Below, piece after piece: positions 1-11,212 of a stretch of 64,000 bases of DNA. How positions within the stretch are numbered: the stretch's first letter is position 1; every line of letters begins with the position of its first letter. A program made the position numbers and the translations under genes. The notes beneath the pieces are model-generated. The model was not told the origin of the DNA. It did not search any database and saw only the letters and a list, made by a program, of their open reading frames with translations. This DNA comes from Lithodes maja (taxonomy: Eukaryota; Arthropoda; Malacostraca; Decapoda; Lithodidae): contig JBAKBP010004287.1 of assembly GCA_037953745.1 (NCBI GenBank), positions 62,001-126,000 of the forward strand, written 5' to 3'.

Positions 1-1
1 T

Positions 2-1225
2 CTGAATTTCGAGGAAAGGCGCCTGGGGACTTTTTTTAATTGGCCATTGTCGTGGCTAAAACCCCAGGATCTGGCCCGAAGTGGATTCGTCTACACCCAT
101 GAAGCTGATCAATGCATTTGCATATATTGTAACAGGATTCTTGAAAAGTGGGAGATTGGAGATATACCAGACGATGAACATTTGCACCATTTCCCCCATT
201 GTGAATTTATACAGAATGTACCCGTAGGGAATATTCCTAGCGAACACGGACTCGTCCTCGCTCGCCTATATCCTTTCTCAAATTTTAACATCCAACGGGA
301 AGATACCGATGAGGGGGGGAGAGGAATTGCGGTGGTGGGTTATGGTCGTATCGCCGAAACGGGGATGTACAATCATACCCCTGAAGACTATGACGGCGTA
401 GAGCGACAATGGCCGGGTGTATCGACTCCGGGTATCACCGACCACCGTACTCCGGTATACGACTCACTGTGTACGATAAGGAGTCGTCTGGATACCTATA
501 TGAACGGGTGGCCGAGTACTATCCCGCAGACTCCTATTCAGATGGCCAAAGCCGGGTTATGGTATATTGGATTAAGTGATCATGTAATGTGTTTTCACTG
601 TGGTGGGGGGTTATATAATTGGGAGCGAGACGATAATCCTTGGGTATTGCACGCTCGTTGGTATCCAAATTGTCAGTTTTTGAAAAGTGTTAAGGGACAG
701 AAATTCATAAATTGGGTACTATCCTCCACAAATCAAGCTGTGGACCTTCCTCCTCCTCCAACCCCAATATTAACCGATCAAGATTTGAACACTCTAATGT
801 CCCTAGATTGTGTGCGTTATGTCCATTTATACTTAGGTTTTCCCGAGCCAATTATTCGTCAAACCCTCAGACGCAGGTTAGAACAGACCGGGACGCCCTT
901 TAGCAGCGTATCTAGCTGTTTACGGGCCATAGAACGGTGTGAAATAGAAGAAGAAGAATGGGAACAACAAAACAAGGCGGTGGAACAAATTATGGAGTCG
1001 GTACAAGAGAAAAATGAAGAGGAATGGCAGAGGGAAAATCAAAAGGGGGAAGCAAAGACAGCAGAGGTAGGTATCGAATGTCGGATTTGTATGGATGCTA
1101 AAATAGGGATTGTATTACTCCCATGTACCCATATGGTGACCTGTCGTACATGTACAGTGGCCCTCGATCAATGTTCTATATGTAGGAAACCGATAAAATA
1201 CACCATTAACCCCATTATAGGGTAA
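2..1225 (+). CDS. Inhibitor of apoptosis protein, BIR-BIR-UBA-RING (5' partial)
   Basis: The reading frame is open from the first bases of the window, and the codons before the first possible start (a TTG at 47) already encode the N-terminal BIR signature (RRLGTFFNWP), so the gene begins outside the window. Two BIR zinc folds follow: CIYC with HHFPHC, and CFHC with HARWYPNC. Next comes a UBA-like segment (about residues 250-300, counted from position 47) and a C-terminal C3HC4 RING starting CRICMDAK and ending with CSIC. This layout matches cIAP/DIAP2-type E3 ubiquitin ligases that block caspases; large invertebrate DNA viruses carry IAPs to delay host cell death. Its position at the edge of the viral block and the tight spacing to the next gene suggest a viral gene. 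A captured host gene is the alternative. No break is visible in the part present. Confidence 0.88.
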   Translation: MNFEERRLGTFFNWPLSWLKPQDLARSGFVYTHEADQCICIYCNRILEKWEIGDIPDDEHLHHFPHCEFIQNVPVGNIPSEHGLVLARLYPFSNFNIQREDTDEGGRGIAVVGYGRIAETGMYNHTPEDYDGVERQWPGVSTPGITDHRTPVYDSLCTIRSRLDTYMNGWPSTIPQTPIQMAKAGLWYIGLSDHVMCFHCGGGLYNWERDDNPWVLHARWYPNCQFLKSVKGQKFINWVLSSTNQAVDLPPPPTPILTDQDLNTLMSLDCVRYVHLYLGFPEPIIRQTLRRRLEQTGTPFSSVSSCLRAIERCEIEEEEWEQQNKAVEQIMESVQEKNEEEWQRENQKGEAKTAEVGIECRICMDAKIGIVLLPCTHMVTCRTCTVALDQCSICRKPIKYTINPIIG

Positions 1226-1242
1226 AAACTCTAAGGTTTACC

Positions 1243-1250
1243 TATTTATA
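1243..1250 (+). promoter_or_regulatory. TATA-like element upstream of the 1307 gene
   Basis: An octamer TATTTATA lies about 60 bp before the ATG of the next gene, in the 81 bp gap after the IAP stop. The gap is very AT-rich, so the match could be chance. Confidence 0.25.
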
Positions 1251-1306
1251 GAACCGTATTACTCACACCTCCATAAATATAATTTGAAAATATAACCATA
1301 AATACA

Positions 1307-2146
1307 ATGTCCTCCTTGGAGTATAATTCAAAGTTGAAAAGCTTAGAATCTCAATTGTGTAATAATTATACCAAGACATATATAGGTACAACACATGATT
1401 TATTAGAATTAACTAAATCGCACAAAAATGTAGCCCATATCATAAAGTTAATAATATCCGAAACTATTGATATCAATAAACTTTTTTCAATAATTGATAT
1501 CTTAAAGAATTATAAATTTGATCACGATTTGCCCGCTATACTAACTAAACAAATGTGTCATGGCATGGATGGCACTGTTAAATTGTCTAAAATGTGGACT
1601 TCCATGATAAATAATCATCTCGACGAAATTGCCATTGCATTCCCGCTCTTAAAACGGTACCTGGCTTCAGATTCTCTTTTGGTAGACTATTTAGATGAAT
1701 ATAAGAATGACGATAGTTATCCGAGTCACGTTAAATGTCTAATTGGGCAATATCGTATGTTAAATACCGTATATTCTTCAGTTTATGAGCCTATAAAAAT
1801 GACCATGGTATTAAAATCTCTATCAATTTTAACCGAGATAAATACCACATTACAACAACCCCTTAAAGTGCCAACGGAAGATGAATATCTACAGAGTTTT
1901 CACACCCACATGGCTTTAGCATCAACCAAACTGAAAACCTCCGAGAATTATCTGGCCTTGTTATCGTCCGAGATCCAAACTCTCGATAGATGTAAGAATA
2001 ATACATTCTTAAAATACTTGATCAATAATGCACTATACAATACTTTTACCTCTTTGAATAATACGATACAAGAATATTTAATATATACCTTGGCTAGATG
2101 TTTTAAAGATACCACCAGATATGCGCCCTCGTGCCCCAGCCTGTAA
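1307..2146 (+). CDS. Hypothetical viral protein, 279 aa
   Basis: An intact ATG-initiated frame in an AT-rich block, 81 bp after the IAP stop and on the same strand. The product is rich in Lys, Leu, Asn and Ile, has no obvious signal peptide or membrane segment, and looks largely helical. I recognise no domain. Tight spacing and shared strand with the genes on either side suggest it belongs to the same viral cluster. It has no frame break, unlike several neighbours. Function unknown. Confidence 0.6.
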   Translation: MSSLEYNSKLKSLESQLCNNYTKTYIGTTHDLLELTKSHKNVAHIIKLIISETIDINKLFSIIDILKNYKFDHDLPAILTKQMCHGMDGTVKLSKMWTSMINNHLDEIAIAFPLLKRYLASDSLLVDYLDEYKNDDSYPSHVKCLIGQYRMLNTVYSSVYEPIKMTMVLKSLSILTEINTTLQQPLKVPTEDEYLQSFHTHMALASTKLKTSENYLALLSSEIQTLDRCKNNTFLKYLINNALYNTFTSLNNTIQEYLIYTLARCFKDTTRYAPSCPSL

Positions 2147-2186
2147 TGAATATATTTTTTGTATTGTATAATAAAAGGAGAGATAT

Positions 2187-2492
2187 ATGGATTTTAGTTT
2201 ATTTCTCCTACATCACTCCAAGCATCTCGGGTTGAACACACTCAACATGAACGAAGATCACCGCTATTCGCATTCGTCGGACCATCCACAGTTCCGCGAA
2301 CTTATGAACACAATAATTAGAAATGTAGAGGTTAAACACAACAATATGACAACCTGTGCATTACAAATTTACAATTTGGTGAAGAAAAATATAAAAACTT
2401 CGGACGATATTTATGACTTGTTACTAAAAACCAACCAAAATTACCACACAATAGCCGATATCAAACCCGAAAAAAAAATAAAAAATATATAA
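2187..2492 (+). CDS. Hypothetical small viral protein, 101 aa
   Basis: An intact ATG-started frame 40 bp after the preceding stop. The product is soluble-looking, rich in His and Asn, with a Lys-rich C-terminus (KPEKKIKNI). It contains no membrane segment or motif I recognise. It fits the compact same-strand arrangement of the cluster. The short length makes coding status less certain than that of its neighbours. Confidence 0.45.
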   Translation: MDFSLFLLHHSKHLGLNTLNMNEDHRYSHSSDHPQFRELMNTIIRNVEVKHNNMTTCALQIYNLVKKNIKTSDDIYDLLLKTNQNYHTIADIKPEKKIKNI

Positions 2493-2523
2493 ATTATTTT
2501 TATAAATTTAGATATAAGGAGTA

Positions 2524-4667
2524 ATGTTTATCATATTATATATCCTAATAATTGTCATAATCATACTGTTTTGGGTTATTATTATTAGCCCATATCAGTC
2601 GATTCGACCAAATAATAATAATAATAATAATACCATACATATTGATTCCATCATATTTCATAATGGTCATTTGTATATTAATGGTCGCATTAAAACCTAT
2701 AAAGAGAAAGTGGGGATAATTATAAATATATACGATATAGTGGAAAAACGTTTATTGTTGCAACATGAAACACAGGTGGACACTTTTAAACATCCAATTC
2801 CCCTCAATAACGTCCAAGTCATATCTCCGAATATAAACTACGGGATCGAAATGTTTAACAAGGCTACGAATGATTTGATATATAAAAATACAATTCGATA
2901 TAAAAATCAAGTGTATAGTTTTGAACCTTTACTATGCCTGACAGATTGTGTACTCCTCCGAGCTCAACTATTTCCGCAATCTCATTTACAGATACCTAGC
3001 AATATTTTTGAAGAAGGAGAATACTCTAGTAATTTTCCCAAAATCATGCCCATGTCACCCCTAAACGATGAACCCCTGAAACTCATCACAAAGGGGCCAT
3101 ACTCAAACGGGTCTCCTATAATACGAAGAAAAATGTATTCACTTATCATGAAAGTGATGTCATGTCGTGTGAGATACAAATCTTGAGGAACTTCCCCAAC
3201 CCCTCGGAAATCTATGCCTTAATTCGGTCAACGACAGTGATTGACCATGATTTAGAGGATATGGGGTGGGTCATATTCTACGACGAACCATCCATGTCTA
3301 TCGTTAACGAACAGGTATTTTCTCTGAAAAAATATTTGGAATGTCACAACCCCCACACGACAGTCCTTAATGTATCATTGACGGAATATCTCCAAGAGAA
3401 AAGATCTGAGAGGGTGTACGTCCTGCTGACCGACACGGCCATTGGTGTTGGGGACACGCCCACGCCCACCACCAGACCATCTATACCCCCTAGTCTAGAG
3501 TGGTTTTTAGAAAACCCATATATTGGTTTGTCATTAACATGTGGTTTGTCGGTCATTGGCCACAGAATTGACCCACCCCATACTTGTTCAAAGTCTTTGT
3601 TCTCTGGTGTGTTTCCAGACGATATCAATGATGTCAATTTTTGTATGGTCAAATGGAATGGTAAACACTTAATAAGTTACAATGTCACTCGCGTAAATGA
3701 CACATCGATATTGGTCCAAGGAGCAAATGTGTCCTTTAAGAATAAGAAAAGGGAGACTCTTATAATTTATCGCTTCCCGGATAATATCACCCAGGAGGAG
3801 CTTCAGGGTCAAACAATCCCCCACTTTTCATCAGATACTCTATGCGATTACACCCTCACCAAACGGTACACACAATTACCCACCGAGACTACAACCTTTT
3901 CTAATGTGGTCATATATAGTGCCTCAAACAGGCAAACCTTCACCCCCTCTAAATCCCGAGATGATCTTATATCGAACGATTTCTTTTTACAGGGTAGCGA
4001 CGTCGGCACTATCCTGCTGGCATGGTTCGATAATAGAGATTTGGATCACAGATGGTTCCCTAATTTTGTTAATAGTATGACTGTCCTACAGTATCCCATG
4101 GGGGCGCGATATCGGTTAAAAACCCATCAAGTGTGTATGGGCAAGCGTTGGATAGCATTTGTCGCGGATGTGTTTATAGACATGACCTCGCAATACTTTA
4201 TCGAGATAACCAATGGTTCACTAGAGAATCAGACATTAAAGGCCTATCCAATGCGCTCCCTAATATCGAGAGAGAAGAACGGCGAGCGGGTTTACTACGA
4301 CTCCTTACAAACCAGTCTGAATAACCCAAACACAGAATTGGGTCATTACTATTTGGTGGGGGTGGAGAGGACCACCGGTATACAGAAATATGTCGACATT
4401 ATCCAATTCAACCGACAACCCGATGACAGAATAACCATTCCAAAATTAAACGAATTACACTTCATACAACATAGTCTACCAATAGATACTGTAAAAATAA
4501 AATATATTCTTATGGGATTCCTAGAGTATGTACACTACTTTGATCCCATACATCGACACTCGACTAGGGATGAACTTATAGAAATATATAGAGAGGCTAG
4601 TAAGTTTCCCAACAACTCAGTTTCCATATTACAGTCCATCTCAGATAAATTTGAAGATTTGTCATGA
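2524..4667 (+). pseudogene. Membrane-anchored viral protein, paralogue 1, broken by one frameshift
   Basis: The first frame (2524-3186) opens with a strongly hydrophobic segment (residues 1-24, isoleucine-rich) followed by a long polar domain. The second frame (to 4667) continues the same kind of domain. The two overlap in different frames around 3120-3186, and alignment by eye with the downstream paralogue shows the change falls inside a continuous region just before a shared NPSEIYA motif. I read this as one gene of about 710 codons disrupted by a small indel between roughly 3060 and 3160. The layout, an N-terminal anchor plus a large ectodomain-like part, suits a virion envelope protein, but the function is unknown. 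Its stop overlaps the start of paralogue 2 (ATGA). Confidence 0.65.
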
Positions 4668-6103
4668 ATTGTTATCGTTTCTTATTGGTGGGTGGGGTTG
4701 TGTTTATTGCCACCGTGGCCGCCATAGGGGTGGTGATAATGGCAACAATGGCCAGCCTCGCCATACCATTGTCCACGGTGACGACGGCGGGGGGGGGTAA
4801 TACGTTTCACCAGAATAATATCGGACATTACCTTTCTAGAGAATGGCAGTCTCTATCTCGAACTGGAAGAGAAAAAATCTTCCTGTGAAATTCCCCAATC
4901 TCTTACGTTCATATTATCTGCGGAGGATAAAATCATTCTATCCGTTAATCACACACTTTCCTCTCGCGTAAATTATACCATTGTGGAATCAGACCTATTT
5001 GAAACACTATTATTTCCCGGACGTCCATATACTATTCAAATTATTCTTAATGATATTTTCATTATATATAATGCTACTATTATTTATAAGAGAAGTATCT
5101 ACAATATGTTATCGCCCCTCATATGTTTCAAAGACGCCATCCTAATAAAAATTATCCGCTTTCCTTTACATTACGTGGTTTTTCCTCGAGCGATATTTGT
5201 AAATTACGAATACAATGATAAATTCCCCATAATAATACCCCGCGCTAAGTATCCTCTTCCCGATCCCGATATTCGAATTCACGATGGTCAGCTACTATCT
5301 AGAAATGACAAGCACGCATTAAGTTTTACCCAGGTTATAAACATAAACAATCCCTCGGAGATTTATGCCATTCTCAAAACCAAGCGATGGAGAGACGATG
5401 ACGTTCAGGATATAACCGGATTCACTCTAACCTATTATACAAATGTGGTGGGTAATTTTGTTAACAAGACCTATCACATTGATCCTAAAAGGGAGGACGG
5501 CTGCATGTTAGTATACAATCACATATTGGAGAATACAACCCCTTTAAGTAATTTTAGTGTAATTGTTTTTAATAAGGTTAATATTGTGGGTGTATCCACC
5601 CATATAAGTGCCACCCCTATCAATTTTGATAATAAAATACTACCTAGTATAACTTGGTTTTTTGATCAACCATTTATTGCCATCCATAGATACGGTACAC
5701 ATCTTCTTTTGGGTAAGGAAATCTCACCAGACACTTGTGCGAAGGGGGCATTCTCCGGACTGTATTTTAGGGCGTCCGGCTTGGACTATGCCAATAGATT
5801 TTATAGACAAGGGCCCAATAACGGTCGATTCATAGTATATCCAATATTGAACCTGTTCGAATAGGGAACTTCTATTAGTTTTAGCGGGTAAAACATTTTT
5901 CGGAGTCAGCGGGGTCCAAGAGAATCTTACCCCACACTTGTAATTTTGTTTTGTTAACAGAGACAGTGCTGGTACCATCTCTTTTCGTGGCCAAATCGAG
6001 GGGGTCCGTCTATATATATCATCAATATAATACCAAAAATACCAGTTGGTTCCAAGCCCAGTGTGTAATATATAGCCAGTCAACCAGCCGCGAAAAAGTA
6101 CAC
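4664..6103 (+). pseudogene. Membrane-anchored viral protein, paralogue 2, frameshifted and 3'-decayed
   Basis: Begins with ATG overlapping the stop of paralogue 1. Residues 5-38 are hydrophobic. The frame then changes close to a nine-G run at 4789-4797, after which another frame stays open to 5864 and encodes a domain similar to paralogue 1. Shared landmarks are NPSEIYA, a Pro-Ser-(Leu/Ile)-x-Trp-Phe motif, and Cys-x-Lys-x-x-Phe-Ser-Gly. After 5864, short coding-like pieces continue in other frames to about 6103 without a clear end. The tandem order and the similarity point to a local duplication. The homopolymer could be a true mutation or a sequencing error. Function unknown; a structural membrane protein is the likeliest guess. 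Confidence 0.6.
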
Positions 6104-6111
6104 TATTGAAC

Positions 6112-8825
6112 ATGTTGCAAGTATCTCCTTTATCCCTTATGGACAACCAACCTGTCGTGACCATAGTGGGATCAGTAGCTAACATTTATACTTGTCAAAC
6201 TTACAAGAATAATACCAGCTATGTAAGTCACGCGTGTTATAAAATCCCAGTGGGTTATGATTGCTATATATATAGCTTTGAGGCGACCATAGATAAATCT
6301 CGCAAGATTATATGACAATGTCTCGAGAAAACAAAGGCGGAGGTGAAATTTAATGAAGCTATTCAACGAGGTGAGAAGGGTATTATAGTGAAACAAACTA
6401 ACGACCACGAACACATATTGGATATCAATTTAGGGAATATATCTCCTCGGACAACAATTATAATCCAATTTAAAATGTTACAGATATTGTTCCTCAATTC
6501 AAACGGGGGGACTAATTTTGTACTTCCAAATAGTGTCATTGGATACAAAAAACCTGATACTCACGTATCCAAAATTGGATTTGATTGATACTCAAACCAG
6601 AATAATTATACATTATCATTGCAAACAATCGTCAAATCACAACTAATTAGTCATCAGAGGGGGCTGGATGGTATGGTTCATGTAGTGGCAAAGATGGAAA
6701 ATGTGGTGAAGTGGATGCAAGCTTTCTATGAGATGGGAAATACCCGAGCCGACAATTTCCACCTGAAGGACGATGTAATTATGATTACTGGTGTACTCGA
6801 CCTATTAGCTCAGGAACCAAGTGAAATGCAACTCGTAGTTGATTGTTCAGGGAGTATGGCTAAATGTAAAATTAAGATGGCGAGGAAGTGTGCCATGCAG
6901 TGGTTGAATACGCTGAATGAAAATGTATGTGAGAGGTTTAATATATTTGCTTTTGGTAATGAATACAAGTTCTTATTTCCACAATCTCAGAAGGTCAATT
7001 CCGATAATATTGAATTGGCTCAAGATTTTATCTGTGGTTTAGATGCCGACATGGGCGATACCAATAATAAGGATGCTATTACATGTGGTATTTTTAACGC
7101 ATATCCCCCTAAAAAGGTGTTGATAATTACAGACGTCCTTGTAGAAAATGCGACGGAGGTGAAGGCGAATTTTTCTCGATCCATGAACCCAGAATCTCAA
7201 ATATTTATTGTTGGTATAGGTGATGGTGTTTCTGACAACCTTATCAGAAGTTTGGCCCTAAACCATAATGGAGATTATATTCTAGTAAAAAGTCAAGAAC
7301 ATATGCGTACAAAAATACAACACTTCATAAACAAAATTATGCATCCTCGTGTGGAAAATAGTGGGGTTAATATAAACACGGACAATTATAGGATGGATGA
7401 GGTGCTTTATTGGGGTCAAGCGTTTACACTATTTCTCAGGGTTCCCCCCAATAAAATGACAGATTATACTACGGCTAGTATATCATCCAATGACAATATA
7501 ATTTGCGGTCCGGCTCCGGTGGGTAAAGTTGAAGGAGCTAGTCTTCATCAGATGGCCGCTAAGGAAACGATTGATGAATTACAATGGTCAAAGAGCCCGG
7601 GTATTATCGGAATGCAAGATTATTTAGATGTGAATAAAAAAATTATTAATTTGAGCGAGGCGGGTGGTATGGTCTCTCAGTTAACTTGTCATATTGCTAC
7701 GGGTTGATTTTGTTTATATAAACACCCAATAATGTTGAAGGATGCAGTGGTACCTTTTTTGCTAATAATGTATCAAACTCTGAAAAGGCCATATATTTAT
7801 TTAATAATGATACGTCCATTAAAGCCATTATTATAAGTGGTAAAGGTGCAACTGATATAAATCTCCACGACAGTATTGACAATAAATCTTCCGGTAGAAG
7901 ATATCATTTTTTTGTGGGTCCCAGCTATAACGCCTCCACATTCTGCCAACAAATTGGTCGATCAAATAGGACCAATCAAGTAACACAGCCCAATTTTATT
8001 ATTCCCACCATAGCTGGCAATTACTCTGATGATCGTTATCTCACCACCCTCAAGAAAAAAATTGGAAATTTAAAATCTGGAACATTGTGTAATCGTTTTC
8101 AAGAGGAAAGCCATTGCAAGTTTCTGGATGAGTGGCAAATATGTAGCGATATAGATTTTGTCAAGCAAGAACATATTTTCAGATTGATAATACTTTGTAT
8201 TTTAGCCTTTTCTGGAGCAGGCATATATGGCTATAAAGAAGATCCCAAGTTTCAACGGTTTATAACCTATATTTATCACCATAGACCCGACATTGTCTCT
8301 GCTTTAATTAGGGAGGCTACTACCTCGAGTCCCTATGTCTATTGGGCACAACAAATATGGAATTTAATCAATGTCAAGGGTTGGAGTGAATTTAATGATA
8401 AACAAAACAATAAGATTCTTAATAGAGTAATGTTGGCTTCAAATAAAATTCAATCGGTAATTCATGAGTTATATACAGCTACCTTCCATTGGATGTTGAG
8501 TAATTCTAACATTGATGAAATATATTTTACTAGGAAACATTTAATTATGTATGGACTGGTTTTAAATACGGTAGGAGGAAACTACTATAATATATTAGTC
8601 AAAATGCTTACCCCCGAATACAAAAAATATGGTTCCATTGTTATAAGATTGAATAAAACTAATTCACATGTATTTAATAATTTCTCTGATATATTTTTAT
8701 ATTTTAATTTAATTATACAAGGACATATTATTATTAGGTTACTCAAATCAACTAAACCAACAACAAATTATATGTATAGTTATGCCAGTCACAACCCCAA
8801 CCATAAATGTAAAGATATTTCATAA
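6112..8825 (+). pseudogene. VIT plus von Willebrand factor A domain protein, with in-frame TGA codons
   Basis: One reading frame runs from ATG 6112 to 7707 and is interrupted only by TGA at 6313-6315 and at 6586-6588. The part before and between the stops is VIT-domain-like (FEATIDKSRKII, then KFNEAIQRGEKG, then FVLPNSVIGY). The vWA domain follows, with a MIDAS site DCSGS at 6841-6855, a later conserved Thr region and IITDVL. From about 7722 a different frame is open to 8825 without an early ATG, which suggests continuation after a small indel. VIT-vWA pairs occur in VWA5-type, inter-alpha-trypsin inhibitor heavy-chain and PARP4 proteins, and mediate metal-dependent protein binding. Both stops could come from CGA to TGA changes. 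A separate gene at 7722-8825 is the alternative reading. Confidence 0.7.
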
Positions 8826-8844
8826 ATTATGAAAATTAAGTAAT

Positions 8845-9641
8845 ATGAGTAATTTTAACTTTTACCATGATGGATCTTCCAGTGAAGATGAAGGAATAGG
8901 TTCAGAAGTTGAACATGAAACTCATATTAAAGATTTTTTATCGGAAGCAGATAGTTCCATCGGATCTGCCGAACGTCATGATGATTTAGAAGACGATGAC
9001 GGGCAAGTTTATATAGAGGAATATGAACATCCAGAATTTACCCCTGAAGGGGTAAATGATATAAACAATGAGAATACAACATTATCAACTGAAAATATGA
9101 ATATTGTTGATAATAATTATAGATTCAACCACCGGAAATGTAGATGATACCAATAATATTGAAACAGTGACAAGTGAAAAGACTAATATTTTACAATTAC
9201 AGGAGGACCAATATGGTAGTATTAAGTTTAGCAATAACAATATTGAATTACATTTATCTAAATTGGAAAAAATAATACCCGAAATATTATTAAGTATCGA
9301 AGGGGAAGAACAGAATGAAAATATTAAACCTAGAATCCATAAACGGATGAGATTGGATGAATCTCGGGAGCCTAAAGAAGACCAATATCGAGATAGGGGT
9401 TTATGAAGAAGAAGAAGAAGACGACCAAGCAAAGGAAGAACCAAAAATAAATCAAATAGATGAAGAGATTATTATAAAAGATATGAATACAATAAAGAAG
9501 GATGTGAATAATCATGAAACTATGGATACGGCTGAGATCGTTACAGAAGATGTTATGGAGAGAAAGGTCCAAGAAGAGGAAACAGAAGAAGACGATTTGG
9601 AATGTAAGGATGGGAAAGGGGTAGAGAGAAAAATACTCTAA
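8845..9641 (+). pseudogene. Acidic low-complexity protein, two frame changes
   Basis: Three overlapping frames in order (8845-9147, 9104-9406, 9357-9641) each encode the same style of Asp/Glu/Asn-rich, disordered protein, and each takes over as the previous one ends. The simplest reading is one gene of about 265 codons with two +1 steps. The first part starts MSNFNFYHDGSSSEDEG; the last is dominated by Glu and Lys. No domain is recognisable. It lies 19 bp after the vWA gene and 18 bp before the next gene, so it sits in a same-strand series. Three small separate genes are possible but less likely. Confidence 0.45.
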
Positions 9642-9659
9642 CCAGAAGCTCCTTTTTAT

Positions 9660-10645
9660 ATGAATACAAAACTAGTAGCTCTGCCTAGTGATCTCCCTCC
9701 GAATTTTTGTGAATTTTTGGAAAACCAAGACAATGTGTTATATCAGAGTCAAAAATTACTGGCAGAAAATGTATCCATATTTTATAAGTCCAAGTTAAAG
9801 GAACTTACAGATGATATGGAATTTAAAGGTATAGTTTATTTTCTCATATATTTACACGAAAAAGGATTTAAAAATTGTCTAGAATGTATAGACATATTAA
9901 TCCAAGAGGAACAAGAAATAACCTCAATGAAAAATAATCTGAAACATAAAGACTGTTCCTTTGTTCTTAATCTTATAAACAATTATTCATATATACCAGA
10001 CAAGACGATATCAAAACAGTATTTTTACTATCCGGAAAATAATCTGACGGACCAATCTACGCCCGTGGAACTCGTCACCGCACTAAAGGAAAATTATCGA
10101 AAAAAATGCAATACGCTCAGCCTTTTCATATTAATGGTTGAAGTTTCTAGGGGGACCCTAGAAAAGGTCAACAACCACCAGGGTATGGGCCTCACACTAG
10201 TGCTTGGAGCATTGGATGTGATTCGTAATTTATTACAGACTGCCCTAAGAGATCACTCTCTTCAATTGTGTAGTATTGCCAACCACTGTGGTATAAAATT
10301 CCACTTATTCAAATTCCCCCCTTATTTTATGCATATGGAAGAATATAGAACTTTGAAGGATATAAATGATAGATATATAAATAATACCAACAATTTATTA
10401 ATATCACATATTCTATGTCGTTTAAAGTTATCCAAAGAATTTGAATCTCGTCTTACTTCAAACAATACTGAAACTCAACAATACAATATTAATAATTTTA
10501 TATTTTCTCTACGTGGTCGACAAGACGAAATGAAAAATGTACATTGATACAAAGCTTCATAAAGAGCAATATGATTGAAACTTCAAATATATTGGAGGCA
10601 ATGTTGAATACATTAAATGAAAATAAATCTACAATTATAAAATAA
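9660..10645 (+). CDS. Hypothetical viral protein, 295 aa, frame change near the 3' end
   Basis: ATG-initiated and open to 10547, with a mostly helical, Leu/Asn-rich product and no recognised domain. Immediately after the stop, an alternative frame entered near an A-run at about 10530 stays open for about 35 coding-like codons to TAA at 10643-10645, so the natural C-terminus may be longer. A short stretch of its 5' end (about 9680-9705) recurs at 13996-14020, where it marks a rearrangement breakpoint. It is followed by the large repeat field. Function unknown. Confidence 0.5.
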
Positions 10646-10680
10646 TGTACTAGTTAAATCACTCCAATAACCTATTTTTA

Positions 10681-10703
10681 ATTCGTCTCTATAATGACGA
10701 ATT
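10681..10703. repeat. Small perfect palindrome in the repeat field
   Basis: AATTCGTC and GACGAATT form inverted arms around a short loop. The GACGAATT half recurs several times further along the field, so the palindrome may be the complete form of a motif otherwise present as half-sites. Confidence 0.6.
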
Positions 10704-10950
10704 GGAGTCGTGGTGATTACTAAATTTAGGGTTTTGATCTGAATAAAAAAGTCGATAAAAATTGGTATTTTATTTACAAAGCTAACTACCATAAGGGCAC
10801 CCTATGACTAGATTTAGTAGTTTATTTATAAAGGTAGCTGCAGTTCTGTAATGACGAATTATCGCCATAATGGTGATTAATTATATTAAGAGGCTAAAGT
10901 ACCTACCATCCATAAGGGAGTCTAGATTTAGTATTTTATTTACAAAGTTA

Positions 10951-11046
10951 GATGTGTAAGTTCTACAATGACGAATTAAAGATAGATGTGTAAGTTCTAC
11001 AATGACGAATTAAAGATAGATGTGTAAGTTCTACAATGATGAATTA
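10951..11046. repeat. 34 bp tandem repeat, nearly 3 units
   Basis: A 34 bp unit starting GATGTGTAAGTTCTACAATG begins at 10951, 10985 and 11019. The last unit carries a substitution and is incomplete. It embeds the dispersed GACGAATTA motif of the surrounding field. Confidence 0.9.
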
Positions 11047-11212
11047 TTACCTTTGTATTGAGAGTAGAGACTCTACCATCCATAAGGGAGTGGTGATTGA
11101 TTGAGAGCGGTTCTACCTACCATCCGTAAGGGGGATATCCAGCGTCTAGATTTAGTTGTTTTATTTACAAAGCTAGCGCAGTTCTACAATAACGAATTAT
11201 CACCATAATTCT

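Noticed and set aside
2161..2530. AAGGAG motifs as bacterial ribosome binding sites
   Set aside because: Introns, LINEs, SINEs and satellites show a eukaryotic chromosome; the motifs are chance in A-rich leaders.
6313..6588. In-frame TGA codons as recoding (selenocysteine or readthrough)
   Set aside because: No conserved Cys position or stem-loop signal is evident, and the neighbouring genes are also broken; decay explains the stops more simply.
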